Of a DNA stretch of 64,000 nt, positions 8,539 through 17,424 are shown piece by piece. Position 1 is the first letter of the stretch; every line of letters starts with the position of its first letter. The notes beneath the pieces were generated by a model that searched no databases, had not been told where the DNA came from, and was given only the letters and a program-made list of their open reading frames with translations. This DNA is from an uncultured Clostridia bacterium (GTDB lineage Bacteria; Bacillota; Clostridia; Christensenellales; Borkfalkiaceae). The position numbers were made by a program, and so were the translations under genes. The stretch is taken from NCBI GenBank assembly GCA_949283125.1, contig CASDRK010000002.1, positions 156,610-220,609 of the forward strand, given 5' to 3'.

Positions 8539-10053
8539 TCAGAGTATTTCGAGATTTTTGCGGAAGGCCTTTTTGAATTCCGCGCCCGCAGTCATCGCGT
8601 CGCGTATCTCCAGCGCGGCGTCGCCCTCCACCTCCGTCTTCATTATCACGGAGTCGCCTAAAATGTCGCAGTTGATGCCCTTGACGGTGCCGGAATCCGA
8701 CCTGTCCAGACTTTCGGCTATGCGCAGCATCACGCCGAGACGCTTGACTATCTCGATGTCGTCCTCGCGCAGAATGTCGCGGTAGCGGTTCCAGTCGTAA
8801 GGGTTGATGTCCTCCTTTTTGTGGCAGCATGCGGTAAAGGCCGCAAGCACTATCTCCCTGTGGCTTACGCCGTAGAGCGTGGAATTGAGGATCATGTAGC
8901 AGCTGTGGCGCTGATGATTGTAATAGCGGATGCGCATGCCGCAATCGTGCAGCATGGCGGCCATCTTTAGCACCTTAAGATACTGACGGGGGAACTTGTG
9001 CAGCACCCTGAGCTGCTTGAACAGCTGAATGGACAGATTTACGACGTGCTCCACGTGCTTTTCGTCGCAACCGTAGTACTTCACGAGCGTGGTGAGCGAA
9101 TAGTTCATCACGTCGGTTATGGGTTTTTCCACCGTGACGGGCAGGGCCTGATTGAACATTATGCCCTCCCTCAGCCCCGAGCCGGAAATGGTGAAGCCGG
9201 GCATGTCGAGATAGCTTATGAAGGCTTTGATTATTGCCAGCGCGGCGGGAAGGATGTCAGCCCGCTCGGCCGAAAGACCCTTTATCTTCTTTTTCTTGTC
9301 GAGGTCGAGGACCTTTATCATGTCGTACAGCGGCAAAAAGTCCTCGGTGAGCATATTGAAATTGTGCACGGTATCCATGGGATATTTGTGCACTATCTTG
9401 CTTATCTTGAACAAATTTCTGAAGGAGCCGCCCACGCCTATCATCTGCGCGTCGGGATCTATCTGCGAGAGCCAGTCCAGCCCCTTCAGCTGCTCGGTGA
9501 AGAATTTTTCCATCTTGTCCGCCTGTTCTTCGGGCTTTAACCCGTCGCCCGCAAACAGGTCGGTGAGCGTCACGGCGCCGAAGGGCAGCGTGGCGTAATT
9601 GAGCATGTTCCTGCGGTTGTAGTAAACTATCTTTGTGGAACCGCCGCCTATTTCCAGAATGATGCCCTTGGGGACGTCCATGGAATTTATCACGCCGCGA
9701 TAGACGTACGTGGCCTCCTCCTCGGCGGACAGCACGCGCAGCTTTATGCCGCAGCTTGCCTGTATTTCGTCGAGAAACGAGCGCTGATTTTTTGCGCGGC
9801 GGACGGCTTCGGTGGCCACGGCGATTATGCGCGTTACGTCGCTTGCGTCGCACAGCTTTTTGAACATCTTCAATGTCCGTATCGTTTCCGCCACGCGCTG
9901 GGGTTTCAAAAAGCCGTCGCGCTCCATGTCCTGCCCGAGCCTGACGCTTTCCTTAAGTTCGTCGATTACCATAAAATATCCGTCGGCGAACAGGTTGACT
10001 ATCACCAGACGCGCGGAATTCGAACCGAGATCGATTATGCCGATTTTTTCCAA
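8539..10053 (-). CDS. ppx: Ppx/GppA-family exopolyphosphatase with C-terminal HD-like domain
   Basis: This is a 504-residue protein. The N-terminal ASKHA phosphatase motifs are IGIIDLGSNSARLVI, EIGGGSTKIVYY and GVGGSFRNL. The C-terminal half has HDCGMRIRYYNHQRHSCYMI, an HD-like region found in long Ppx/GppA enzymes. It would release phosphate from polyphosphate and/or convert pppGpp to ppGpp. I start at TTG 10053 because AAGGAAG lies about 8 bases before it and the conserved frame begins EKIGIIDLGS. An ATG at 10164 has AAGGAG only one base away and would add 37 unrelated residues. Confidence 0.9.
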   Translation of the reverse strand: MEKIGIIDLGSNSARLVIVNLFADGYFMVIDELKESVRLGQDMERDGFLKPQRVAETIRTLKMFKKLCDASDVTRIIAVATEAVRRAKNQRSFLDEIQASCGIKLRVLSAEEEATYVYRGVINSMDVPKGIILEIGGGSTKIVYYNRRNMLNYATLPFGAVTLTDLFAGDGLKPEEQADKMEKFFTEQLKGLDWLSQIDPDAQMIGVGGSFRNLFKISKIVHKYPMDTVHNFNMLTEDFLPLYDMIKVLDLDKKKKIKGLSAERADILPAALAIIKAFISYLDMPGFTISGSGLREGIMFNQALPVTVEKPITDVMNYSLTTLVKYYGCDEKHVEHVVNLSIQLFKQLRVLHKFPRQYLKVLKMAAMLHDCGMRIRYYNHQRHSCYMILNSTLYGVSHREIVLAAFTACCHKKEDINPYDWNRYRDILREDDIEIVKRLGVMLRIAESLDRSDSGTVKGINCDILGDSVIMKTEVEGDAALEIRDAMTAGAEFKKAFRKNLEIL

Positions 10054-10183
10054 AATAACCACTTCCTTGACTGATTGTCCGTTGTGTGCGCGCTCATGGC
10101 CGGACGGCGCCGGCAGGGCGCGAAAGACATTTGCGCGGCGGGCAGAGCGCCGCTTGAAATGCATACTCCTTCAACTATGCTAA

Positions 10184-10212
10184 ATTATAGCACAGCCAAA
10201 AAATTTTGTATA
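10184..10212 (-). promoter_or_regulatory. Promoter of ppx
   Basis: On the minus strand, TATACA (10212-10207), 17 bases and TATAAT (10189-10184) form the promoter. The leader to the TTG start would be about 120 bases. Confidence 0.6.
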
Positions 10213-10300
10213 GAGATTTTAAAAAATTTTGTGCACTTTGCACAAATAATTATTTTAATATGTTAATTAATTGTTTAATAAAAACACTCGTGAGCAAATG

Positions 10301-11095
10301 TCACATATCTTTAACTGCTCTGTGCGAAAGAGGACAAATCTTTTCGGGGCAAAGCTCCTTGAGCGGACGGGTGACGAACCCGCGGGAGGAATACAGGGGA
10401 TGGGGCACGGCGAGGCCGTCCTCGGCTATCACCTTATCGCCGAAGAATATTATGTCGATATCTATCGTCCTGTCCGCCCAGCGCTCGTCGCGCACGCGGC
10501 CGAGGTGAGCTTCGATGGTATGTATTTTGTCGAGCAGGGCGCGGGGAGAAAGAAAGCAATCGAGCTCGGCGGCGCAATTTATAAACTCGTTTTTGGCCAC
10601 GCCGCCTTCGGGCGCGGTCTTTATCATGGACGAAGTGCGCACAACCCTTACTCCGCGCAGAGCGTTGAGCTTTGCGAGGGCGGACTTTATCGTCCTTTCC
10701 CTGTCGCCCTGACTGGAACCGAGGGACAGATACACCCTGTTGCGTTCGGCCGAATAGGTGACGGATATGTTGCCGAACTTTGCATTGACGGGCGCCTGCG
10801 GCTTGCTTACACGGACCGTGGCCGCAGTAACGCGGTCGAATTTTTCCATGATGGCCAGAGCGCACTCGCGCGCAAGGCTTTCTATCAGGTTGTAACTTTT
10901 TGCCGTGGCCACTTTTTCGACGAGCGCGCAGACGAGGGAATAGTTGACCGTTTCGCCCAGATCGTCTTTAAGTGCCGCGTCCTCGCAGTCGGCCTGCAGA
11001 GTTATATCGAACAGGAAGGGCTGCGGACGGACCTTTTCGGAGGGCAGAACGCCGTGGGTGGTTGTCACTTCAAGTGCGGTTATCTCTATTTTCAT
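10301..11095 (-). CDS. folBK: Fused dihydroneopterin aldolase / HPPK (FolB-FolK)
   Basis: This 264-residue protein joins two folate enzymes. Residues 1-118 resemble FolB (MKIEITALEVTTTHGVLPSE, then the NYS and ESLA segments), which cleaves dihydroneopterin to 6-hydroxymethyl-dihydropterin. From about residue 121 (VYLSLGSSQGDRERTI) comes FolK, with RDERWADRTIDIDIIFFGD and VPHPLYSSRGFV, which pyrophosphorylates that product. The fusion passes the intermediate directly on. It is the last gene of the folC-folE-folP-folBK operon and overlaps folP by 26 bases. Confidence 0.95.
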   Translation of the reverse strand: MKIEITALEVTTTHGVLPSEKVRPQPFLFDITLQADCEDAALKDDLGETVNYSLVCALVEKVATAKSYNLIESLARECALAIMEKFDRVTAATVRVSKPQAPVNAKFGNISVTYSAERNRVYLSLGSSQGDRERTIKSALAKLNALRGVRVVRTSSMIKTAPEGGVAKNEFINCAAELDCFLSPRALLDKIHTIEAHLGRVRDERWADRTIDIDIIFFGDKVIAEDGLAVPHPLYSSRGFVTRPLKELCPEKICPLSHRAVKDM

Positions 11096-11858
11096 AAACT
11101 TTTTCTATCTCCTGTTTATTTTCTTTTACGTCGTGAACGCGCACGAACAGCACGCCGGCCTCTGCCGCCGCGCGCGTGGCGGCGAGCGTTGGCGCGAGCC
11201 GCTCCGCCGCAGTCCCGCCGAACAGCGATTTACGGCTGCAGCCCAGCAGCAGCGGATAGCCCGCGGCCGAAAGGCGGCCGTAATCTTTCAGCAGGGCAAG
11301 ATTCTGTTCGCGACTCTTGGCAAAGCCTATGCCGCCGTCGAGACATATCCTGTCGGCGGATATGCCCGCTTCCAGCGCCGCCTTTGCCTGTCTTTTCAGA
11401 AAGGCCTCGACCGGCGGAAACACGTCGCCGGACAGGGGCGCAAGGCTGTTGTGCATTATGCACACGGCCGCCCCGTGCGCGGCAATCGTACGGGCCATGC
11501 CCGGGCGGGTGAGCCCCCACACGTCGTTTATCATGTCCGCGCCGGCGGAGAGAGCGAAGCCGGCCGTCTGCGGAAAGTAGGTATCGACGGAGACGGGCAC
11601 GCCGAACTGCCCGACTATCTCGCGCAGCGGTCTCTCCAGACGGGCCGTCTCCTCCTCCGCGCTCACCTCCGCATATCCCGGACGGGTGGACTGGGCGCCG
11701 ATGTCGAGAATGTCGGCCCCCTCCCTGACGGCCCGCTCGGCCGCAAACAGAGCCCCGTCGGCCGAAGCCCGGCTGTCCGCCCAGAACGAATCGGGAGTGA
11801 CGTTGATTATGGCCATTACGTACGTACGGCCTTCAAACCTCTTTTTGCCTATCAGCAT
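11070..11858 (-). CDS. folP: Dihydropteroate synthase
   Basis: This 262-residue protein has the TIM-barrel DHPS motifs INVTPDSF, DIGAQSTRPG, SVDTY, INDVWG, LDGGIGFAKSREQN (usually LDPGIGF) and LLGCSRKSL. It condenses p-aminobenzoate with the pterin pyrophosphate made by FolK. It overlaps folE by 7 bases at its start and folBK by 26 at its end, so translation is probably coupled. Confidence 0.96.
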   Translation of the reverse strand: MLIGKKRFEGRTYVMAIINVTPDSFWADSRASADGALFAAERAVREGADILDIGAQSTRPGYAEVSAEEETARLERPLREIVGQFGVPVSVDTYFPQTAGFALSAGADMINDVWGLTRPGMARTIAAHGAAVCIMHNSLAPLSGDVFPPVEAFLKRQAKAALEAGISADRICLDGGIGFAKSREQNLALLKDYGRLSAAGYPLLLGCSRKSLFGGTAAERLAPTLAATRAAAEAGVLFVRVHDVKENKQEIEKVYENRDNRT

Positions 11859-12400
11859 TTTACGAGCGACAAAACTTCGGCGCGCTTTTCGGCGGGGAAA
11901 TCGCCGAGCGCGACGTACGACACGGTTTTGCTGCCCGGCTTTTTCACGCCGCGGCAGGTCATGCAGGTGTGTTCCGCCACGCAGCAGACGAATACGCCCT
12001 TGGGCTTGAGATAGCGCATTATCTCCTCCGCCACCTGACGGGTGAGTTGTTCCTGAAGCTGCAGACGGGCGGCGCAGATATCCACGCAGCGCGCCAGCTT
12101 GGAGAGCCCCGCCACCCTTTTATCGGGTATATACGCTATGGTCACGGTGCCGAAAAAGGGCATCAGGTGATGTTCGCACATGGACGAAAAGGCAATGTCC
12201 TTTTCAATGACGACGTCGCCGCCGTCCACGGCGAATGTTTTTGAAAGTTCGGTTTCGGCCGTCCTGCCCATGCCCGAAAGCAGCTGGGCATACATGTCGG
12301 CCACGCGGCGGGGGGTGTCTTTCAGTCCTTCGCGCGAGCGATCCTCGCCCAGCGCGTCCAGAAGGTCTTCCACCGCCTTTATCGCCTTTGCTCTATCCAT
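11852..12400 (-). CDS. folE: GTP cyclohydrolase I
   Basis: This 182-residue protein opens folate synthesis by converting GTP to dihydroneopterin triphosphate. Visible motifs are REGLKDTPRRVA, CEHHLMPFFGTV (zinc Cys and His), GLSKLAR and EHTCMTCRGV (second zinc Cys). The ATG at 12400 is chosen because AAAGGAGG lies 7 bases before it; upstream codons in the frame are unrelated. The gene starts inside the last 22 bases of folC. Confidence 0.97.
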   Translation of the reverse strand: MDRAKAIKAVEDLLDALGEDRSREGLKDTPRRVADMYAQLLSGMGRTAETELSKTFAVDGGDVVIEKDIAFSSMCEHHLMPFFGTVTIAYIPDKRVAGLSKLARCVDICAARLQLQEQLTRQVAEEIMRYLKPKGVFVCCVAEHTCMTCRGVKKPGSKTVSYVALGDFPAEKRAEVLSLVKC

Positions 12401-13584
12401 TGTTTTACCTCCTTTAAAAGGGTGAACGACCCGCACGCCGCCACCGTTTTGTCGCGCGCGGACTCCATTGCGGCGGGAATATCCGCGAACACGCGCACGT
12501 CTGCGCACGTCTGCATGAAAGCAGCCGAAATTTTTTTAACGTCCATGGCCCGGTAACTGGGCGCGGGAACGATGAACGCCCGCGCGAACAGCGGCCCGAG
12601 AATGCGGGCGGCCGCGGACGCGTCCTTGTCCGAAAGACAGGTGAATACGAGAGTTTTGGAGCCGCGCAGGGTCGAAAGCGTCTGCACGAGCGGCCCGAAC
12701 GACTGCGGATTGTGGCTGCCATCCAGAATGTACAGCGTGCGCCCGGACTTTACGCGCTCCACCCTCCCCGGCAGCGTTGCGCGGGCCAGACCGCGCGCGA
12801 CGGCCCGCCGCGGGAGCCCGAGGACGCCGGCGCAGCAGACGGCCAGCGCGGCGTTGTAGATCTGTTCGTCGCCGGGCATGCGGATGAAATATCTTCTGCC
12901 GCCGCACCGAAAGCTCTGCCCCCTGCGGGAACGGCGGAGCACTTCGACGTCGCCGCCGGCGACCTCCGCGCCGAGCGAGGAAAAGTATCGAGCGGCCTCC
13001 GCGCACAGATTCGCGGGCACCAGAGCGGGGCAGTTTTTGATTATGCCAGCCTTGTGGCGGCAGATATCGGCTATATCGTCGCCGAGAACGGCGGTGTGTT
13101 CACGCGATATGGAGGTTATGAGCGCTACCTCCTTGCGGGAAACGGCGTTGGTGGCGTCGCACAGTCCGCCGAGACCGCATTCGAGGACGCAGTACTCGCA
13201 CCCTTCGCCGGCGAACATGGCAAGCGCCGCGCACGTTTCGAGTTCAAACGCGGAGGGCGCGTCGGACATGCCGCGCGCCGCGTCCTCCGCCGCGGCCAGA
13301 TATCTTCGTATGACGGCGCGGGCGGCGGGACGGCCGTCTATGCAGAACTGCTCCTCGTAGCTGTACACTTCGGGCGAGGTGAACGTGCCAGTCCGTCTGC
13401 CGGCGCAGACGAGCGCGGCCGTGACGTAGGCGCAGACGGAGCCCTTGCCGTTGGAGCCGGCAACGTGCACTATTTTAAGTTTTTCGTCCGGCCGGCCGAG
13501 GCGGTCCAGCAACTCCGCGGCGCGCCCGGTGCCGAATTTGCTGCCCGCGCGCTGCGCCGCTTTAACTTGGTCTATTATATCCAT
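12379..13584 (-). CDS. folC: Folylpolyglutamate synthase / dihydrofolate synthase
   Basis: This 401-residue Mur-ligase-like protein has the P-loop VAGSNGKGSVCAYV (about residue 45), FTSPEVYSYEEQF, LECGLGGLCDATN, SISREHTAVLG and ILDGSHNPQS. It adds glutamate to dihydropteroate and/or folates. It is the first gene of the folate operon and starts with MDIIDQVKAA at 13584. A terminator-like hairpin sits immediately before the ATG, so expression may be controlled by attenuation. Confidence 0.95.
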   Translation of the reverse strand: MDIIDQVKAAQRAGSKFGTGRAAELLDRLGRPDEKLKIVHVAGSNGKGSVCAYVTAALVCAGRRTGTFTSPEVYSYEEQFCIDGRPAARAVIRRYLAAAEDAARGMSDAPSAFELETCAALAMFAGEGCEYCVLECGLGGLCDATNAVSRKEVALITSISREHTAVLGDDIADICRHKAGIIKNCPALVPANLCAEAARYFSSLGAEVAGGDVEVLRRSRRGQSFRCGGRRYFIRMPGDEQIYNAALAVCCAGVLGLPRRAVARGLARATLPGRVERVKSGRTLYILDGSHNPQSFGPLVQTLSTLRGSKTLVFTCLSDKDASAAARILGPLFARAFIVPAPSYRAMDVKKISAAFMQTCADVRVFADIPAAMESARDKTVAACGSFTLLKEVKQWIEQRR

Positions 13585-13781
13585 AATATCAAAAAACGGG
13601 CGCGGACGCGCCCTTGCAATAAAACAACGCGGGCGCGCATGCGCCCGGATGAACAAACATTTTGGGACGCGCACAGCCACCGCGGTTTTTATCCTTCGTG
13701 CGCGGGCTGTCCTACCCGCGCCACTTTACGCAACTGTGCAGATATTTTGTTGTCCCCGCCGCGGCGGGCGCGGCAGGACGT
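13585..13781 (-). promoter_or_regulatory. Structured leader of the folate operon, candidate attenuator
   Basis: About 197 bases separate the predicted start site from the folC ATG. On the minus strand two GC hairpins follow one another: GGGCGC/GCGCCC around 13646-13631, then GGGCGCG/CGCGCCC around 13614-13599, the second followed by GTTTTTT just before the ATG. The 3' arm of the first can pair with the 5' arm of the second, which is how attenuators switch. The upstream part (13655-13775) also has complementary segments (GGACAGCC with GGCTGT and GTCC). I did not recognise a known tetrahydrofolate riboswitch consensus. Confidence 0.5.
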
Positions 13782-13787
13782 ACTGTA

Positions 13788-13816
13788 AGTATAACACGCA
13801 TCGCGCGCATTTGCAA
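13788..13816 (-). promoter_or_regulatory. Promoter of the folate operon
   Basis: On the minus strand, TTGCAA (13816-13811), a 17-base spacer and TATACT (13793-13788). Confidence 0.65.
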
Positions 13817-13852
13817 GGATATTTTGCATGCTTTTATGCATACTACGCGTAT

Positions 13853-14524
13853 ATGGCCCTGATTTTTATAAGAACCGCCCTGATATTTCTGACGCTGCTG
13901 ATATGCATGCGGCTGATGGGCAAGAGCCAGATAGGCGAAATGCAGCCCTTTGAATTCGTGATAACGCTGCTAATAGCCGAGCTGGCGTGCATACCCATGG
14001 CCGACAGCTCCATACCGCTGATGTACGGCGTGGTTTCGATAATCACGATATTCATACTGCACCAGACGGTGTGGCTGCTCGACCTGTGGTTCAGGCCGAT
14101 GAAGGCGGTGATATGCGGAAAACCTTCGCTGGTGATAACCCGCGAAGGCGTGGACGCGCGCCAGCTACGCAAAAACAATCTGGACGTTTCCGACCTGATA
14201 GAGAGCATGCGCGTGGCGGGATATTTTAATCTGGACGACGTATATTACGGCCTGTACGAAGCCAACGGCTCCTTTTCCGCCCTTGCAAAGGAGAACAGGA
14301 CAAATTCTCTGCCCGTGCTGCTGATAGACAACGGCAGGGTGGACAAGGCCAACCTTGCCGCCGCGGGCATTCCGCCCGAAAAGCTGTATGCGTTTCTGAA
14401 GGAGCGCGGCACGACGGCAAAGCGCGTGCTCGTAATGACGGCCGACGGCGGAGGCAGAGTGTATCTGCAGAAAAAGGGCAGGCCGTACACGATAGAGAAC
14501 ATGGAGACGGACAGGCAATGGTGA
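13853..14524 (+). CDS. YetF/DUF421 membrane protein
   Basis: This 223-residue protein has three N-terminal hydrophobic helices and the family motif MRLMGKSQIGEMQPFEFVIT, then IAELACIPM. The cytosolic C-terminal domain includes ITREGVDARQLRKNNLD and SLPVLLIDNGRV. DUF421 proteins are found widely in spore-forming Bacillota; their precise function is unsettled. The ATG at 13853 matches the usual family start, though the ribosome site is weak. It overlaps the next gene by 7 bases, a standard DUF421-DUF4363 arrangement. Confidence 0.9.
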   Translation: MALIFIRTALIFLTLLICMRLMGKSQIGEMQPFEFVITLLIAELACIPMADSSIPLMYGVVSIITIFILHQTVWLLDLWFRPMKAVICGKPSLVITREGVDARQLRKNNLDVSDLIESMRVAGYFNLDDVYYGLYEANGSFSALAKENRTNSLPVLLIDNGRVDKANLAAAGIPPEKLYAFLKERGTTAKRVLVMTADGGGRVYLQKKGRPYTIENMETDRQW

Positions 14525-14895
14525 AGTCGATAATATACACCCTGACGGCCATAGCCATGTGCGCGGGACTGTTCGTGTTCACGGAAAAATACGTGGGAGG
14601 GCAGTTTGACGACCTGTACGGCGCGGCCAACGCGCTGTACGAAAAGACGGAGGAAGGCAGCGCCACGGAAAACGACGCGCTTGCGGTGCGCGCGCTGTGG
14701 GAAGACAAAAAGAGCCGGCTGCACATATTCATACCCCACAACGACATAGCGCAGATAGACCACTTCTTAAGCGAAGCGAGCGGCCACATACGCGACGGCG
14801 AAAACGGTCTGGCGCTTGCCAAACTGGAGGCCGTGCGGCACATGGCGCGATCCCTCCCCTCGGCATACGCCGTAAAACTCGAAAACGTATTCTGA
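14518..14895 (+). CDS. DUF4363 family membrane-anchored protein
   Basis: This 125-residue protein has one N-terminal hydrophobic helix (MVKSIIYTLTAIAMCAGLFV) and a helical C-terminal domain, in which ALWEDKKSRLHIFIPHND resembles the WxxxKxxWxxxIEHxE pattern of DUF4363. Its position directly after, and overlapping, a YetF gene supports the call. The function is unknown. Confidence 0.8.
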   Translation: MVKSIIYTLTAIAMCAGLFVFTEKYVGGQFDDLYGAANALYEKTEEGSATENDALAVRALWEDKKSRLHIFIPHNDIAQIDHFLSEASGHIRDGENGLALAKLEAVRHMARSLPSAYAVKLENVF

Positions 14896-14954
14896 AACGG
14901 ATCGCGGCCGCGGCGTGCGGAGCAAAAGCCCCGCCCGCCGCGGCCGTTCCTCCG

Positions 14955-14987
14955 AAAAATAAGCGGCGCGGCCTGTGGCCGCGCCGC
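14955..14987 (-). terminator. Terminator for the 15004-17283 gene
   Basis: Arms 14963-14973 and 14977-14987 are perfect (11 bp, 3-base loop). On the minus strand they are followed by TTATTTTT (14962-14955). Confidence 0.85.
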
Positions 14988-15003
14988 GATTGCGCCATAA
15001 ACG

Positions 15004-17283
15004 TCAGTTGTCTTCGCTGTAGACGTCGATGTCCTTGTCGTCGGTGATGTCGATGTGCGAACGGCTGTCGTCGCCGCCCTTGCCGACCGTCTTTTTGCGG
15101 CGGACGAGCCATATGACGAGCACGGCCGCTCCGCCCAGCACCGCAAGCCCGACCACGCACATGGCGACGATGAACACTACCTGCCATGCGGTGCCCATGT
15201 CGTCCCACCACGTGGACGTGTCCTGAGGATAGGCCTGCATGTAGGAAGCGCGGAGGCTGTCCCTAAGCCCGTCGGAGTCGGCGTCCGTCATCCGGCCCAG
15301 CACCGCGTAGTAGTAACGCTGCATGTTCGCGCAGACGGTGCCGCCGTTTACGGTGCGGGTATCCTGCGCGTAGTCCGCCCAGTCGCCCGAAGCGTCGCAG
15401 AACTCGAGATATATCTCTGCGCTGCGCTCGGAGTAGCGGTGCTCCCTGTCCTCGCCCGCAATATCGACGTAGGCCTGAATGAGCTCGGCCAGATATTCCC
15501 TGTCGCCGGTATAGAACGCGTACCTGAGGGCGTCGGGAAGATTTTCGTAGGCGAGCGAACCGTCGGAATTGTTCTCCTCGGAATACTCGTCTATCTTCTC
15601 CTCCACGGCCTCGTACTTTTCGTTGTATTCGTTCAGCTCCGCATTGGACATCATGTCGCCGTCGGCGGAGGTGAGATCGCACGCCATGATATAGTTGTAG
15701 GCCGTCATGCCCTCCGTTTCGGAAGCGAACAGTATGGTGTTGCCCACAAATTCGGGCATGTACCAGTCGGACGCGGCGTCGAGGTCGAGAATGCGCACTT
15801 CGGAGTACTTATACACTTCCTCGTAGGGGAGCTTGTTGGGGCTGTAATTTTCGGGAGAGGAGCTCAAGGCGATGCGCCAGAACGTGTAACCGTTGCCGCC
15901 CGTGAGCGAATAATATGCGTAGAGGGCGGTCTCGGTGCCGTCGCCGTTTTCGGCGGCGGTCGTCTCCTCCCTGACCGCGAGAAGGGTGGCCGAACCGCTG
16001 TCGGTGACGGGGAATTCGTCGGTGAGCACGCCGCCGGAGAAGCGGCCGAGCTCCAGCCCGTTTTCGCCGGAGTACAGCGCCCACTCCTCTCCGTCTATTT
16101 CCACGAACGTGTAGTCCGCGGCGTCGTCGGATATGAGCAGCCTGCGCGAGGCGAGCGAATCGTTTGCCGCGACGGCGTTCCAGCTTTCATCCACCGAGCC
16201 GTCGGAGTCGGAGTCGAGATCGGCGACGGTCAGACGGCAGAGCGCCGCCGAAGAGTCGAGCGACTGCTGCACGGTGAACGTGAGCTCACCGTTTTTGAAA
16301 TGCGAGATATCGTAGACGGTATCGGTGCGGTCTATGGCAAATGGCTGACTGCCGCCGTAACCGTAGTTGAACTGGCTGTACCTTTCAGCATAGGCCAGAT
16401 TGCCTATGCCGTCATATACGAAGTCGCCGCAGTTGACGTACAGCGGGGATTCTTCGGCATTGTAGTCGGGAACATATGAAAAATCGATATCCATAGCCCC
16501 GGTCGCGTCGGCGCGCGCAACGAACATCTGGTTGTAACCTTCGGATATGGCGTTGGCCGAACCGAGATTGTAGGTAACGTCCATGGTGTAGAACACGTAG
16601 GGGTCTGTGGGATCTTCGGTGTCGAACGCATAGCCGGAGACGTTGTAAGCTATGAGCGTGTCCTCGCCCGTGGCCGTGTTTACGGAATGTATGTTGGTTG
16701 TGGGCGAAGCTTCGCCGTAAAGACTTTCGCTCAGCGCGTACATGAGGTAGACTGCGCCGTCCTCTTCGGGCTGAACGTATCTGTAATCGAGGGCCGTGGA
16801 CGACGAGCGATAGTAATAATCGGACATCGTCTCACTGCCGTCGAGCGTGCTCGATTTGAATTCCATGTTGGAATTCTGCACAACGCCCGAGCTGCTCTTT
16901 GCGGTGGAGGGCGTTGCGTAATATATCCTGTCGCCGTAGACGTAAATGCCGGCGTCGGTATTTACGGCGTATGCTATGAGGGGCACCACCGTCTGCGAAG
17001 CGGAATAATTGCGCGCGGCGATATCCTGTTTGGAGATACGCTGTATCGAGCCCCTGAGCGGAGTGCCGAAGGTGTTGTCGGCGGTGTTGAGCTCGCTTCC
17101 GTTGACGAAGTAGACGTAATCGTCCGTCTGAACGGCAAAGCCGCCGTTGGAAGTCACGTTTTCGTAATTATCCGGCGTGACGCCGTCTCTCGTCCACGAA
17201 GCGCAGCCCGCGGAGAGGGCGAGCCCCGCGGCGGAAATCGCGGCCGCCGCAACGCATATAATTTTAGTGATGGTCTTGCGCAT
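15004..17283 (-). CDS. Large extracytoplasmic lipoprotein with C-terminal membrane helix
   Basis: This 759-residue protein begins with a lipoprotein signal peptide (MRKTITKIICVAAAAISAAG, lipobox LSAGC at about residue 28). The long extracellular part is rich in Tyr, Asp and Ser and resembles a beta-propeller (repeated DDYVYFVNG, GDRIYYATPS and similar). Two calcium-loop-like segments, DLDSDSDGSVDES and MTDADSDGLRD, are visible. A single transmembrane helix (VVFIVAMCVVGLAVLGGAAV) and a charged tail RRKKTVGKGG end the protein. Having both a lipobox and a C-terminal anchor is unusual. AAAGGATTT precedes the ATG. I do not recognise a function; a sensor or surface assembly role is possible. Confidence 0.75.
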   Translation of the reverse strand: MRKTITKIICVAAAAISAAGLALSAGCASWTRDGVTPDNYENVTSNGGFAVQTDDYVYFVNGSELNTADNTFGTPLRGSIQRISKQDIAARNYSASQTVVPLIAYAVNTDAGIYVYGDRIYYATPSTAKSSSGVVQNSNMEFKSSTLDGSETMSDYYYRSSSTALDYRYVQPEEDGAVYLMYALSESLYGEASPTTNIHSVNTATGEDTLIAYNVSGYAFDTEDPTDPYVFYTMDVTYNLGSANAISEGYNQMFVARADATGAMDIDFSYVPDYNAEESPLYVNCGDFVYDGIGNLAYAERYSQFNYGYGGSQPFAIDRTDTVYDISHFKNGELTFTVQQSLDSSAALCRLTVADLDSDSDGSVDESWNAVAANDSLASRRLLISDDAADYTFVEIDGEEWALYSGENGLELGRFSGGVLTDEFPVTDSGSATLLAVREETTAAENGDGTETALYAYYSLTGGNGYTFWRIALSSSPENYSPNKLPYEEVYKYSEVRILDLDAASDWYMPEFVGNTILFASETEGMTAYNYIMACDLTSADGDMMSNAELNEYNEKYEAVEEKIDEYSEENNSDGSLAYENLPDALRYAFYTGDREYLAELIQAYVDIAGEDREHRYSERSAEIYLEFCDASGDWADYAQDTRTVNGGTVCANMQRYYYAVLGRMTDADSDGLRDSLRASYMQAYPQDTSTWWDDMGTAWQVVFIVAMCVVGLAVLGGAAVLVIWLVRRKKTVGKGGDDSRSHIDITDDKDIDVYSEDN

Positions 17284-17344
17284 ATGTGTTAAAATCCTTT
17301 AAATTTGCCTGTTGTGGCCCGTTGTGCTTTTCAAAGCTCTAATA

Positions 17345-17373
17345 ATTATACCCTAATTATAACTTTTACGCAA
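17345..17373 (-). promoter_or_regulatory. Promoter of the 15004-17283 lipoprotein gene
   Basis: On the minus strand, TTGCGT (17373-17368), 17 bases and TATAAT (17350-17345). Confidence 0.75.
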
Positions 17374-17424
17374 TAAAAATTGTGTTGATTTTAATGAAAA
17401 TTTAGTAAAAGGAGGTATATATTT

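Noticed and set aside
10162-10164. ATG start of ppx 37 codons upstream of the TTG
   Set aside because: Its ribosome site would be one base away and the extra residues do not resemble Ppx.
13585-13781. Known tetrahydrofolate riboswitch
   Set aside because: The conserved internal-loop sequences I know for this class were not found; the leader is kept as an unassigned attenuator candidate.
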